From positions 715,718 to 779,717 of the forward strand of contig KZ111151.1 in NCBI GenBank assembly GCA_002077045.2: a DNA stretch of 64,000 bases. Reading direction: 5' to 3'. Position numbers and translations under genes: made by a program. A model generated the notes under the pieces. It saw only the letters and a program-made list of their open reading frames with translations. It did not search any database and had not been told where the DNA came from. Shown here piece by piece: positions 42,399 through 52,809 of this stretch; within the stretch, counting starts at the first letter, position 1; each line of letters starts with the position of its first letter. Source of the DNA: Rachicladosporium sp. CCFEE 5018. Its lineage: Eukaryota; Ascomycota; Dothideomycetes; Cladosporiales; Cladosporiaceae.

Positions 42399-43958
42399 CT
42401 ACTTCCTACTATACCTGCGATTCTCCCTCTGCCGGACGAGCTTCTTGGCCTCCCTGCGCTTCCTCTTCCAACCACGATTGTTCTCACCTCTATGCTCGAA
42501 GAAGTACTTCCTGAATTCGCTCTCCTCTTTGACGTCATGCCTGCCATTGGGAGCTATCTCAACAGTGCCACCGTCCACAGCACCGAGAGTCGCGTCTGCT
42601 TCAGCTTCCTGCTCGTCTGACTCATCAGCTTCGTGAACGTGGCCAGCGCAAGGAAAGCTCAGCTTCCGGCCGATAGCAGCAGTGTCTGGCGTTGGTGCAG
42701 CGGATCGTAAAGCCCGCCACTCCAGGTCCTGCTTCGTGTGTGGTGTCTGTGGCGGATGTATCGACGGCACTGCAGTGTCCTCTTCGATGTCCGCAGAGTC
42801 TCCAGAGGCGAAGAAGCTGAAGGATGTATCTATTGGTGCGGGTCTGATTTTCTCATTGTCTGATGTGGCGGTAGCTGGTCGCTTGTAAAGTGCTTCCAGT
42901 GGGTGAATGTTACGGGGTGCAGTGGCGGGTTCAGAATTGGCCTTCGCTGCTGTATTGTCGGCTTGATTGAAATTGGTCCCGGAGCCGTCTTCGTCGCTTT
43001 CGGAGTCCGAGCTATCCGAGGAGACTACTGAGCTCTCGTCTTCGGCAGACGAGTCTGCTGTTGCTGGTGGAGGAACTGGTGATGGGTTGCGTGATCTCCG
43101 TGCCGCAACTGACCTTGATGACTTGATCGAGGGCGTAGCATTCTCTGCCACGGCATCTCGCTCACGCTTGGCACGCTTCGACACACGCTCGGGCTCCACC
43201 ACAGTTCCGTCATTGTCCAGCCACCCCTTGCCATCCTCGTGTATCAGAGTTGAGCGTGCAACTGAAGCGCCATCCGACCCTGTTGCGAGCTTCTTCGACT
43301 TCGCGAACTCCTTGACTGACTTCAATATCTTGCCTCCGCTCCTCTCCTTCTTGATCTTCTTGTCCTTCACCTTACCTTTCGCCTCCTCAGTAGCAACGAT
43401 CTCGATCGCATTCGGCGGGACCACGGTCTTGAAAATCACCTTCTTGCCCGCCTTTGACTCCTTCTTCCCCTCGCCTTCCTTCTTCTTCTCCGGCTTCGCA
43501 TTCTCCCCATCCTTGCTTTTCTTGGCCCTCTTCACCTTCACCTCCTTCCCGTCCGTCCACCCTCGCTTCACATGCCTCCCCTCCCCCATTTCCCACCCCT
43601 CCAGCACTCCATCCTCTCGTCCCTTCATTTCCCGCTTCACCTTCTTCCTCACCTTCCGCTCTTCCTCCGTCTCATCAGCCTTCCGCTTCTTCTCTGGTCT
43701 TGCTTCATCGACCTTCATCTTGACGCCTTTGAGTGTAGCACCGTTGAGCTTCTTCTTCAGCTTGTCAGCTTCTGCGCGCGGGAGATCCAGGTAGCCGAAG
43801 CCACGCTCAGGAAAGGTTTCGAGAGTGTGGTAAGAGATGTTGGACGCGGCTGCTTGGGCGGTGGAGGAGAGCAGAGAGGGGTAGAGGGTGGGGTTGAATG
43901 GCGCGATGTGGAGGCGAACGGTGGTGGTAGGACCAAGGACGTCGGCTGTGTCGGTCAT
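42399..43958 (-). CDS. Nop8/NOL8-like nucleolar RNA-binding protein (519 aa)
   Basis: Intronless ORF. The N-terminal ~90 residues form an RRM-like unit (TVRLHIAPFNP, then ERGFGYLDLP). A long Lys/Glu-rich region follows (KKKRK, KKVKREMKG), then a Ser/Asp/Glu acidic stretch. The C-terminus ends FRKYFFEHRGENNRGWKRKR followed by REAKKLVRQRENRR. The RRM plus acidic Ser-rich middle plus basic FFENRGxNNRxWKxxRREA tail is the fungal Nop8/NOL8 pattern, often annotated 'suppressor protein SRP40'. Known role: early 60S ribosome biogenesis in the nucleolus. Composition alone could mislead, but both ends match. Low-complexity sequence makes antisense frames long here (42967-43794 +); they are not genes. 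Confidence 0.7.
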   Translation of the reverse strand: MTDTADVLGPTTTVRLHIAPFNPTLYPSLLSSTAQAAASNISYHTLETFPERGFGYLDLPRAEADKLKKKLNGATLKGVKMKVDEARPEKKRKADETEEERKVRKKVKREMKGREDGVLEGWEMGEGRHVKRGWTDGKEVKVKRAKKSKDGENAKPEKKKEGEGKKESKAGKKVIFKTVVPPNAIEIVATEEAKGKVKDKKIKKERSGGKILKSVKEFAKSKKLATGSDGASVARSTLIHEDGKGWLDNDGTVVEPERVSKRAKRERDAVAENATPSIKSSRSVAARRSRNPSPVPPPATADSSAEDESSVVSSDSSDSESDEDGSGTNFNQADNTAAKANSEPATAPRNIHPLEALYKRPATATSDNEKIRPAPIDTSFSFFASGDSADIEEDTAVPSIHPPQTPHTKQDLEWRALRSAAPTPDTAAIGRKLSFPCAGHVHEADESDEQEAEADATLGAVDGGTVEIAPNGRHDVKEESEFRKYFFEHRGENNRGWKRKRREAKKLVRQRENRRYSRK

Positions 43959-44185
43959 GCTGTCATGCTCATCTCTGGGGCGGCATCTACGATGTACAGG
44001 CTCTAGTTGTTAGCAATGGTGTATGCATGCTGCTTCGAACTTTCATGTTCCCTAAGTGGTTAAGATCGGCGGAGCTGCTTAGCGCGCGCTCCGGGACGGA
44101 CCCTGTCCGAACCCTGTTGGTGACATTGACATGTGATGCACCTGGTTTCGACAGTACTCATAACTTGCCGATGCGATAAGTCACC

Positions 44186-44646
44186 ATGACCCGTCCCATA
44201 TGGCAATACACCGTGCTCTTCCTCCTCTTCTTATCCTCCGCCCTGGCAGCTTGTTAGTCTCTTCTTGCCCTAAGCCGAGTCAATGGTCTCCAGCTAACCC
44301 TATCCCAGCACCACCCTCCTTCTGCAAATGCGTCTGCTTCTCAAACTACACCATTATCCCGCTCTCCGCTCCTGCTCCTGCTCCAAACGCCCCATCATCT
44401 GACTCCCCGGCACCTCACGCCCGCTCCTGCGCCGACTGCACCAAGCAATTTTGCCTGGATTACAATCTACCGATCTGTGAGAAGGCCACTGAGAAGGACG
44501 TCTTCACAACCTGCTTCCAGAGGGACAGCGTGAAGGATGAGATTGTCGTCGTGGGCTTCGTGGGCATCACTGTGGGCTTGCTCGTATGGGCTGGGATGAA
44601 GCCGGTGTGGGAGAAGTGGAGAGAGGGCGGGTATCGGAGGGTATGA
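44186..44646 (+). CDS. Conserved Cys-rich secretory-pathway membrane protein (134 aa)
   Basis: Exon 1 44186-44252, a 56-bp intron (44253-44308), exon 2 44309-44646. A signal peptide (WQYTVLFLLFLSSALAAS) precedes a Cys-rich lumenal domain: FCKCVCFSNYTIIPL, then SCADCTKQFCLDYNLPIC and VFTTCFQRDS. A C-terminal helix (EIVVVGFVGITVGLLVWAG) is followed by a short cytosolic tail. The KCxCFSNxTIIPL and CxxCxxQFCLDYxLPIC motifs are a recognisable Pezizomycotina family found once per genome; its function is unknown. Topology suggests a type I ER/Golgi or plasma-membrane protein with 8-9 cysteines, likely disulfide-bonded. Both exons are needed to keep the signal peptide, which supports the intron. Its 3' end is 295 bp from the end of the chitin-binding gene. 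Confidence 0.8.
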
Positions 44647-44941
44647 AAGTTGGCGACAGCGAGTGGTTCCGCGAACTTGATCTTCACGAGCCCAACGACT
44701 ACTAGGGTATGGATCAGGTCCACTGTACTGTGATGCCTTCCTCTGGATATCCCGCATACAAGGTATCGATGTCCAAGAAGACAAGCCACGGATCGACTAA
44801 ACCCCTGCATCGCTTACTGCTCCGATCACCCCCCAAGCCGCTAGTCACTTCGAAAACTCGCAATTCATCGCTTGCTCAAGCTCACCTCCACCGCCGTCCG
44901 TGGCCTCGCCTCTCCGCTCTCCACATCGCAATCGTCACCTA

Positions 44942-47900
44942 TCACAACCGCCACGCAAAGATAGCGCAAGCCAACAACCCACACACAGCAGCGACAGCAT
45001 GTGTCATGGCATTCGGAAGCACCGGCCCAGCGCTCGCCTTCTGGGTGTGTGTGGCCTCTGGCTTGGCACCCTCGATCTTGGACGGCGATCCGGTGGCAGT
45101 GGTGATGTGAGTTGGGACAGTGCCCGTGCCCAGGATGGCGATGCTGGTGTTCTTCGAGTGGAAGACTGAGACTGAAGTCGGCCCAGTCATGCGAGTCAAG
45201 CCTGTGGCGATGAACGTGGAGATGTCCCACATCGGCCAGAAGTAACTGGACGAAGTGGTCGATGCGATGCTGGTTGTGCCATTGGCGAGAGTAGATGGGC
45301 TCGCACCAATGTAGCCAGCAGCATTGCCAACGCTGGGAATAGTGGCAGCAACCGAGGGTTTGACGACCTGAAGTGTGGGGACGTACGGAGTCAAGGTACC
45401 TGTGACAGCAACGACCATGCCTGTACTGCTTGAACTGGAGGTCGTTTCCGGAAACCCGGTTGCTATAAAGTCCGTTGCAACCGACATCATTTCTGTGTTG
45501 AATACCGTGGGTATAGTGGCGCTGGTAGAGATCATCTCCGCATCAGTGGCAGCGGTTAGAGTTGCAGCAGCACCAAGAGGGCTGGAGTCATCGTTGGTAT
45601 CCGAGGCATCGCTGGCGGCAGCATTCGAATCTGCGCCGCTCACGTTCGGGTCGGCGAAACCGGTAGGACTATCGTCTGTAGTGGCAGTGACAGTCACCTA
45701 GCGAACGTTAGCGATGAAGTCAAGTACAAGTCTACGAAGAACTCTCACCGGAGTGCCAGTCACAGTCTCGACCACTGCATCGGCATTCTGACGCTTCCTT
45801 GCAGCCCATTTCGGATCATCGCATGACTGGTCCGCGACGCAAGGCGACTCCACATCATCGAAGTCGATCACACTCGAATCCTTGCTCAGCTCTTCCTGCG
45901 TTGGCTCGTCGCATCTGCCAAACCGGCCGCCGCTCTGACAGTTGCGGTATGCGCAGTGGGCTTCGTCGCGGCCACAGTATTCGAAGTTCGAACAACAGCC
46001 TCCGAAATCGGAGTCCTTATTGATGCTTCGACAAGTTGTATCGCCGACTCCGAGGCCGCAAGTGCCTTCGATGCTAAGGGGGCTGACATCCCTGTGGAGA
46101 AGAATGCCCATGTCGAGCTCGTTCGAGGTTTTGTCTGGCGGAATGTTAGCTGTGGTGTACTCTGAATCGTCAGACCTGCCCGGCTTACCGCGACTCGCGA
46201 CTTGATCAGCACCATCCGTTCCAACCTCTGAACGCGCAGAATGAGCCTTGGGCTTCGCAGCACTGACGGTGCCGGGATCATTACTGGCTTCCTGCCATGT
46301 GAAGTCGTTGCATTGCCCCCAAGTAGGATCGCAATTGGGACGTTCGCAGTATTCTTCACCCATGCCGCAGTAGCCTGCAAAAGAGTCAGTCAGTCAAAAG
46401 CTTGTGCAGTTCCAAGGGTGTGCGTACTAAAGACACGCAACACCTGCCAAAGTCGGAATAGGTAAAATTCTGGCTGTCAGTCCATGAAGTGCTGCTCCGA
46501 CATCTGGAGCTGTTCACATTCCTCAGGCCGCAGGTACCATCAGTACTGAGCTGTTTCATGGAGTCGTGATACCAATGCCAGTATGGTATGGCTATCGGGT
46601 CCGTGCCACAGCTTGGACCGCTGTAAGTGGTTGTGCACTTGTTCTCATTGCAGAAGTCTGGCCCATTGCCGCAGAGACCCTCCATGGAACAGCACTCGCC
46701 GAATTTGGAGCCAGCGCAAGTCTTATTGCCACCTTCGACATCGCACTTGCCGTCAAGACTGACGTTGGAGTTGTCCCTGGGATCGAGCTCAGCATCGTCC
46801 AAGTCGTAATCGCTGTCAGCATCTCCAAGGCCGAGCTGTATTTCCGCGACGCCATCATCGGGCTGAAGACCCGATTGAGCCGGCAGAGCATGCAGTTGAG
46901 GAACGCCGACGACACCCAGATCGTTACTCAGCTTCTTAATTGTCATGCCGTTGCACTCGCCGTTTTTCGGGTTGCACTTCATGTGAGCACAATGTGCTTC
47001 GTCCATTCCGCAAAACCCTAACATGTTGTTAGTGAATCGATGTTTGCGCCCACTGCGGGCTGCACATACCGCTGTTAGAACAACAGTGTCCAAACCCGGA
47101 GAGCTGCCTCTCGCCATAATACCTAGAGGACGCACATATCTGCTTCGGGCTGCTACCTCGCCCGCAAGTCCCGTCTTTGCTCAACAGCGATCCCTGGGCA
47201 GTCCAGTTGTCCAAGTCCTGAGTGTCGGCTTCATATGCGCAATCAGAGCTATACGTGAGGCTGCAATCCTGCGCGTTACAGTGCGCAGTATCCTTGCCAC
47301 AGGTGCGTAGTGGTATATCAGTTTGCGCGTGATGCACTTCATCATCGCTTAGCACTCACCGTCGTTACCGCAGCATCCGCCGAAGTTAGATCCGGCGCAG
47401 GTTTTGTTGCCGTTGGCAATGCCACACTTCCCATCAGGACTCACGCCCGCGGTCTCATTGGCATAATGAGCAGGTACATGCATGTATGGTACATCGCCAG
47501 CCGCGCGGCAGAACCCAAAGTCCTGGCTACCGATTTGTGTGCAAGTGTTGGTGCCAGAACATTCTCGAGGATTGGGTACGCAGTGTTTTCCTGGTCCACA
47601 AGTCAGCTTAATTGCCACATTATCGTGTTCGCGGGCGCTAGTTACCATCACGGCAGCAGTCACCAAATTGAGAGCCATTACATGACTTCGCGACTCCATC
47701 ATGAATCCCGCACAGGCCGTCTGAGCTGATCACGGTCCCATGTGTTGGAGATTCCGGAGGGGACGGTGTCCGCTTCTCTATGGAAGCCGTCAGTATGAGG
47801 CATGCAGACCGTGGTGTTGCTGCCATCCGTACGCTCCACCAAGGACCTTGCTGGACGCTCTCCGACTGGAGTTAGTCTGGGCAGACCGGCGGTCGGGGAC

Positions 47901-49664
47901 CCTGTACCAAGTGGACGGGATATGGTATGCGTGGACATAGCTGGCTTGTCGTCCTGCAGCAGCAGCGACACCGGGTCACAGTGTCCATCCGTCGGGTTAT
48001 CGCGATACGTGCCCTCTAGATCATCATCGCAGCTGAACCAGGAAATGCTGTCTCCAGTTGGCTTTCTCACCCTAAGAAAGCCAGCTTGACTGCACCGCAG
48101 GAAGGTCATATTCCACTTGGCATACATGACATCCTGCGGCCGGAGAAAGACGAGCATGCGGTTATCCTGTATAGCTGCGATACGACCATGCATATCAGAC
48201 AGTACGCCGCCATGGGGAGAGACCCGTTTACTCGTGTCTGTGAGATTGGCGTTCTGTGGCATAGACGTTCCCTTGTGCACCATCAACTTCATGGTGCCGT
48301 TAGGACTATCTTGCTGACAGTCCAGAGCTGCTGTTGCTGTGGCGGTCGTTATCGACCCGGATGCGAACGTGCTCATGGTTGTCGTGTTTGTTGCCAGCAG
48401 TGAGCTTGACGTAGAGGTTGTCAACCTTGTGGGAATCGCGGAAGTCGCGGCGTCCCATCTTGTCCGTGAGCTTGCCGTCGATCAGTTGTACTTTCTTGCC
48501 GGTGCCGACAGGCTCGTTGACCGTAGCCCCAGGGATTTGCGCTTGATCATGGTTCGGCTTGACCATGAGCATCATAGTCCCAATGCTGTTGACATGACAG
48601 CCGGGCGCGGGGTTTTCGGGAGTCGGGAAGGGTGCAGGAGGTACTATGGACCCCGTACAGGACTGCATTGCAGCAAGGTCCTCCAACTCACTGCTCAATG
48701 CTGCGATTTCCTGACTCATGGTCGTGAATGGCGGCAGATGGCTCGTAGCAGTCGGCACGCCAGCTGACGATTTGGCGGGATGCAGCCAATCAAGTAGCTG
48801 CTTTTCCAGATCCACGGCCGTGTCGAGGAAGCTCAACGCTGCCGCATCCTTCGGTGGCATCACTGTTGGCTCAGACTTCTGCACGACAGTTGACTTGAGT
48901 GTGCTTGTCGTCTTGTAAGTCACTGTGCTACTGTGTGTGCTCGTCGTAGTCTGAGTTGACCGAAAGGTGCTGCTTGAACTGGTCGTCTGATGAATCTCTC
49001 CGGCCGAGTTTGTCGAGGTCCCACTGCTAGGTGTGTGTGCAGGCGCAGGTATGTTTGCAATAGTCGTTGGGACTGCAGTCTCGCCTCCCACACAATTGCC
49101 GTCCACCGCAGCGCAAGCGCCAGAAGGCATGCCCTTGGGGGTGGTGAACGTTGCGCCTGGACATATGTCAAGGGAGTCTCCGTGACAGAGAACGCAGCCA
49201 CCAGCCATGGTCACGCACGTAGCGCGTGTAGTAGTCAAGATAAACGACAGGGTGCTGTTCGTGGTGGTGGGAAGACCCGTGTTAACAGGGAGCACCTTAT
49301 CCGTAAGATGTACCGTGCCGTTGCTGCTGCTTGGTGGGATGCCAATAGAGTGGCGAGGAGGAGGACCGTGAACGGAGATAGTCGTGGTCGGGACGATCGT
49401 GACAGTGCTCTGGACCGTGCTGTGCGTCGTATGGGTCTTGGTGGTGGTCTCGAAACTGTCCTCACGCTTATGGTCCGCAATATCTAGAGCAGTCGGCCTC
49501 TGACGCCTCATGAGCCGCATCGCAGGAGGTGGAGGATCGTCGAAAGCTATGGAAGATTTGGGTAGTCCAGCGGCCAGCGAAGCCGCATCATGGTGGACAC
49601 GCAAGGCGTGCGTGCTGGCGTATACAAGCCCGAGGGTGAAACCAATTGCTTTGGTGAGACGCAT
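44942..49664 (-). CDS. Multi-module chitin-binding (hevein-type) cell-wall protein, putatively GPI-anchored
   Basis: One multi-exon locus of about 1,300-1,400 codons is proposed. It starts with signal peptide MRLTKAIGFTLGLVYASTHA and a Ser/Thr-rich stalk. Two segments resemble the Pir C-terminal wall domain (C..GTMMLMV..DGKLTDKMGR near 48570-48450; C..GTMKLMV..GGVLSDMHGRIAAIQDNR near 48330-48150). Six hevein-like ChtBD1 modules follow (KTCAGS-FG-CC..CG..HC pattern) between 47720 and 45830, then a Ser/Thr tail and a GPI-type hydrophobic end (AVAAVCGLLACAIFAW). Introns read: 47778-47832, 47591-47645, 47307-47359 (ends AC), 47018-47069, 46375-46428 (phase does not fit) and 45698-45748. A frame switch occurs at ~48454 in a GGG run (frameshift or unseen intron). 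The likely role is chitin binding in the wall or septum, or shielding of chitin; this is inference. It could instead be two genes split near 48400. Confidence 0.65.
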
Positions 49665-50417
49665 GATTGCTTGTGGTCGAAGAGGATATATATCGAACTC
49701 GTCCTGAGATAAGCTGCGGTGATTGTGGGCCTCAGACTCTGGATGGAGAGTCTCGGTGTATTGATGGACCAGTCCTGTATTGCTGATATCCGGCTTGGGC
49801 TAGATGATCGATCTGAACAAGGCTTGCTGATACTCGTCAAGGTCGCGAGTACAATACCTCGAAGGTCGGTAGACTAGTTACAGCGAGAGACTGTCGATGC
49901 CGTGTCAAAGTAAGATGCGGTGAATATGAGTGGAAGCAAGAGGGACCAGAAATGCAAAACTACTAAATAGTCCATCGACAAAGAGAGCAATCTTTCTGCG
50001 AGCACGGAAAGGAACAACGCATACCTCGTCGACGCACTATGCAGTCTCATGTTGACAGCTTCCGTGGGAGCTCGTATCAGTCCTCCTGGATATACAATGC
50101 GGTCTATTCGGGCATATGAGACGGCAGACAGCGCGAAAAAAATGGCCAGAGGGACACGTGCGTGCAATTTCAAGTCTTGTGCCTGGCGGGACAGTCGAGC
50201 TACGGTAGTCACTGAGCGCGTAGTCGCGCTGGCGAGGCCAGCAGTGCATTTGATTGCTTCTAGACACCCAGATCCTGTAATTATCTCGACGTCGCTTGAG
50301 GTCCTCGCGGCGAGCGATTGCTCTCATTGAGACATGTCAGTGGCGACGAGTCAGCACGATCCACCCGCACTGATCGGCCTGTACGAGTGTGTTTTATGTG
50401 AGCGCAATGCCAGGGGG
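49665..50417. other. Intergenic, no gene seen
   Basis: Promoter of the chitin-binding protein gene (-) and 3' flank of the DUF2458 gene (-). No other feature was recognised. Confidence 0.5.
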
Positions 50418-51281
50418 TCAGTCTCGGTACAGATCCTCGAGATGGCCGACCATCTTCCTCCGTAGAAGCAGCAACTCGTGGTCCGTCACTGGCGTGCTCC
50501 ATTTCGGCCGACTTGCTGACGATTGATGCTGTGCCTCCTGATCTGTCGCTGTGATGATGAGGTTTTCGTTGGTCCCGAAGAAGGGAACTCCCAAGCCTTT
50601 CAGCTCAGTGGTCATTGCCGTCTCCATCGTCTGCTGGGCAGCATGGACCTTGCGATCGAATGTCTGCAGCTCGTCCATCTTACTGGCCTCAACATCTAGG
50701 TCCGCATGATCAGGTCCACTCTCGGTCTCTGCATTGCCGTTGAGAGATTGTAATATTGACATAGCTTGCGAAGCTGACGAAGCTCGACTGGACTGGCTAG
50801 TCTTCAACGCCTGCCGCTCGCTATACCAACGCATCTCGTGTGCACGCTGATCTTGCATCATCTGGGCACTGTCAATGGGAACCGCCACAAGCAACAAGGA
50901 ACCACAAGCATTCCTGGCTTCGTTCTGTGCGGCGATCTTGGTGACACAACGCAAGCCATCTTGCCAGACGGTGATCGTGGCAGGATCTATAACAGACACT
51001 GGGGCTGTTGATGGCGTAACAGAGCGGCTCTGCGGACGACCTCGAAGACGAGGATCATGTGGTGGTAGATCGGGCGCAGAAGACTCTATCAAAGACCGTG
51101 ACTGGGTATGAGACGATGGAAGACCTGGAAAACTGTATGGAGCGCTTCCATTGGCCACATTAATGCCGTTGCCATTGCTACGTGGCGTGGGATATCGTGG
51201 CTGTAAGGGCTGGTCTCCTCTTGGCTGGCTTAGCTGCGCGAGCGTTGCAAGAATAGCGTCGAGGTCTTGCGGTTGCGACAT
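50418..51281 (-). CDS. DUF2458-family protein (287 aa)
   Basis: Intronless ORF. A Pro/Gln/Ser-rich N-terminus (~90 aa) is followed by the conserved core: DPATITVWQDGLRCVTKIAAQ (~99-119), then MMQDQRAHEMRWYSERQAL. A C-terminal coiled coil (FDRKVHAAQQTMETAMTTEL, ELKGLGVPFFGT) ends in a helical tail. The ITxWxxALrxVtkiaaqN and QhxhExxWyxxRxaL motifs are those of fungal DUF2458 (PF10454), of unknown function. The segment between the two core motifs (residues ~122-140) differs from what I expect and has GT and AG dinucleotides around it, so a small intron is possible but not supported by frame. Divergent from the next gene, with 192 bp between starts. Confidence 0.7.
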   Translation of the reverse strand: MSQPQDLDAILATLAQLSQPRGDQPLQPRYPTPRSNGNGINVANGSAPYSFPGLPSSHTQSRSLIESSAPDLPPHDPRLRGRPQSRSVTPSTAPVSVIDPATITVWQDGLRCVTKIAAQNEARNACGSLLLVAVPIDSAQMMQDQRAHEMRWYSERQALKTSQSSRASSASQAMSILQSLNGNAETESGPDHADLDVEASKMDELQTFDRKVHAAQQTMETAMTTELKGLGVPFFGTNENLIITATDQEAQHQSSASRPKWSTPVTDHELLLLRRKMVGHLEDLYRD

Positions 51282-51473
51282 CGTGCGCTACGGATCCAAT
51301 GAAATCCCCAGTCGGAGTGCAATCTGCACAACGGTGGGCAAGACGTTCATGTTGTTGCGATGGGGAATACAGTACATAGCTTCGACGTTGCGGCAGAGTC
51401 CGCCGCTACGGAACCTTCCATCCCATTGACAACATACGCTGTCGACATATGTGCTACTTGTACCCGGCCATAG

Positions 51474-52415
51474 ATGCATCGCCATGTAATTCTCCGATCT
51501 AGGGGAAGAGTTCTCGTCCAGCGATGTTCTACTACTCGTCGCTATGCCGGTACAGCCAGTCTGGAGACGGAGCAAATTTTGGACTTCCTCGAAGATGAGG
51601 ACAAGCGCCTTCTCGAGAAAGCCGGCCATGATGCCGACCGCATGATTGAGACCTCACACGCCGTGCTTGAAGCCGTGAAGTCTATACCGACAGAGATCCG
51701 TTTAGCCAACTCGGCCGCGGTGCCACCATACACAATATTCTTCCGGCAAGAGCGGATCAGCGCCGCTGAGAGGGCTGCTGCGAACACTTCGGCGCACATC
51801 GACAACATCAAGAAGCATTTCAGGGATCAATTGCGGGAGCCGCGAAGGAGTGCTACTGGTGCTGCTGACGTAGCGAACTCATTGTACTCCGAAGGACTGG
51901 ACGAGGACGCGGAGGGTGACACGCAGGAGTCCAAGAAGATTCACAGGGATGCTGCTGCAGCGAGAGCGAAGGACGCTGCCGAGAGATATGCACAGATGGT
52001 GCGGGGCCTCACTGGTGTGATAGCCAGAACGGGTACGGCAGATGTCTCTGTAGAGAGGACAGCGAATCCGTTTGCGAGAACGATTCCAGCGGACGCGAGC
52101 GCTGATGGGGTACCATCGAAGAATGGTTTCAAGATCAGACTTGGAGCTCTTGGGGCTGCGGACATTGCGAGACCCACACAGCACGACAGCACCGGGACAG
52201 GGGCAATTACGACTCCACGCGTGGTCGACCAGACGAGTACCCACAAGGACGACAGCGACAATCAATCGGGCACTGGCACTACCACTACCACAACAGCATC
52301 AGCTACTGACAATACAAGCGAGTCCTCCATTACAGACACTCCTGTGCGTAAGCCGAAGCCGTCTTCGTCAATGCTCGGATTGCTCAACAGACTGAAACAA
52401 CGATCTGGCTCGTGA
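51474..52415 (+). CDS. Hypothetical protein with a mitochondrial-type N-terminus (313 aa)
   Basis: Intronless ORF from MHRHVILRSRGRVLVQRCST. The first ~28 residues are Arg/Ser/Thr-rich without acidic residues, like a mitochondrial presequence. A helical region (LDFLEDEDKRLLEKAG, MIETSHAVLEAVKSI) and an Arg/Ala/Glu helix follow. The C-terminal third is Ser/Thr/Asp-rich and disordered (GTTTTTTASATDNTS), ending with a short Leu/Lys helix (MLGLLNRLKQR). No named domain. It may be a mitochondrial matrix protein such as a small ribosomal or assembly factor, but I do not recognise it. Clean long frame with usual codon use. Confidence 0.6.
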   Translation: MHRHVILRSRGRVLVQRCSTTRRYAGTASLETEQILDFLEDEDKRLLEKAGHDADRMIETSHAVLEAVKSIPTEIRLANSAAVPPYTIFFRQERISAAERAAANTSAHIDNIKKHFRDQLREPRRSATGAADVANSLYSEGLDEDAEGDTQESKKIHRDAAAARAKDAAERYAQMVRGLTGVIARTGTADVSVERTANPFARTIPADASADGVPSKNGFKIRLGALGAADIARPTQHDSTGTGAITTPRVVDQTSTHKDDSDNQSGTGTTTTTTASATDNTSESSITDTPVRKPKPSSSMLGLLNRLKQRSGS

Positions 52416-52809
52416 TGCGATGTCGCTGTCGTGAACTGGATATCGACAGTGTAGTCTTGCAGTCTACTTGACTCACATTGGCCATGGACGTTACTGTGGT
52501 GCATGACACCGCGTTCGCTCACATCGCGCGGATGTCTTTGTCCTTCGGAAGCCGTCGATAGTCCACGAACTCTTATTGACACACACATACGGCAACACCT
52601 CATCGGATTGAACACCGAGCCTTTGTCTGGCGCTTCGCAAGCAGCGGCTTGGCTCCGCGGCAATGCACAAGCAAGCCTGAAGCTTATAGCTCTTACCGGC
52701 ACACATGTTCCGGAAGGCTCTTCCACAGTACACACACATGCGACCTCGAGCAAAAGTTTGAACGCTCTCTCGATCGTAACGCCATCGCGTTGCGTCATAA
52801 CTAGCCAAC
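52416..52809. other. Intergenic, no gene seen
   Basis: Promoter region of secreted protein A. Nothing specific was recognised. Confidence 0.45.

Noticed and set aside
42967..43794. 275-codon plus-strand ORF
   Set aside because: It is antisense to the Nop8-like gene and consists of Ser/Phe/Pro low complexity mirroring the Lys/Glu-rich sense strand.
48306..49664. A separate 452-aa gene ending at 48306
   Set aside because: Possible, but the Ser/Thr-rich linker and second Pir-like unit continue directly in the next frame from ~48454, so a single broken gene is favoured.
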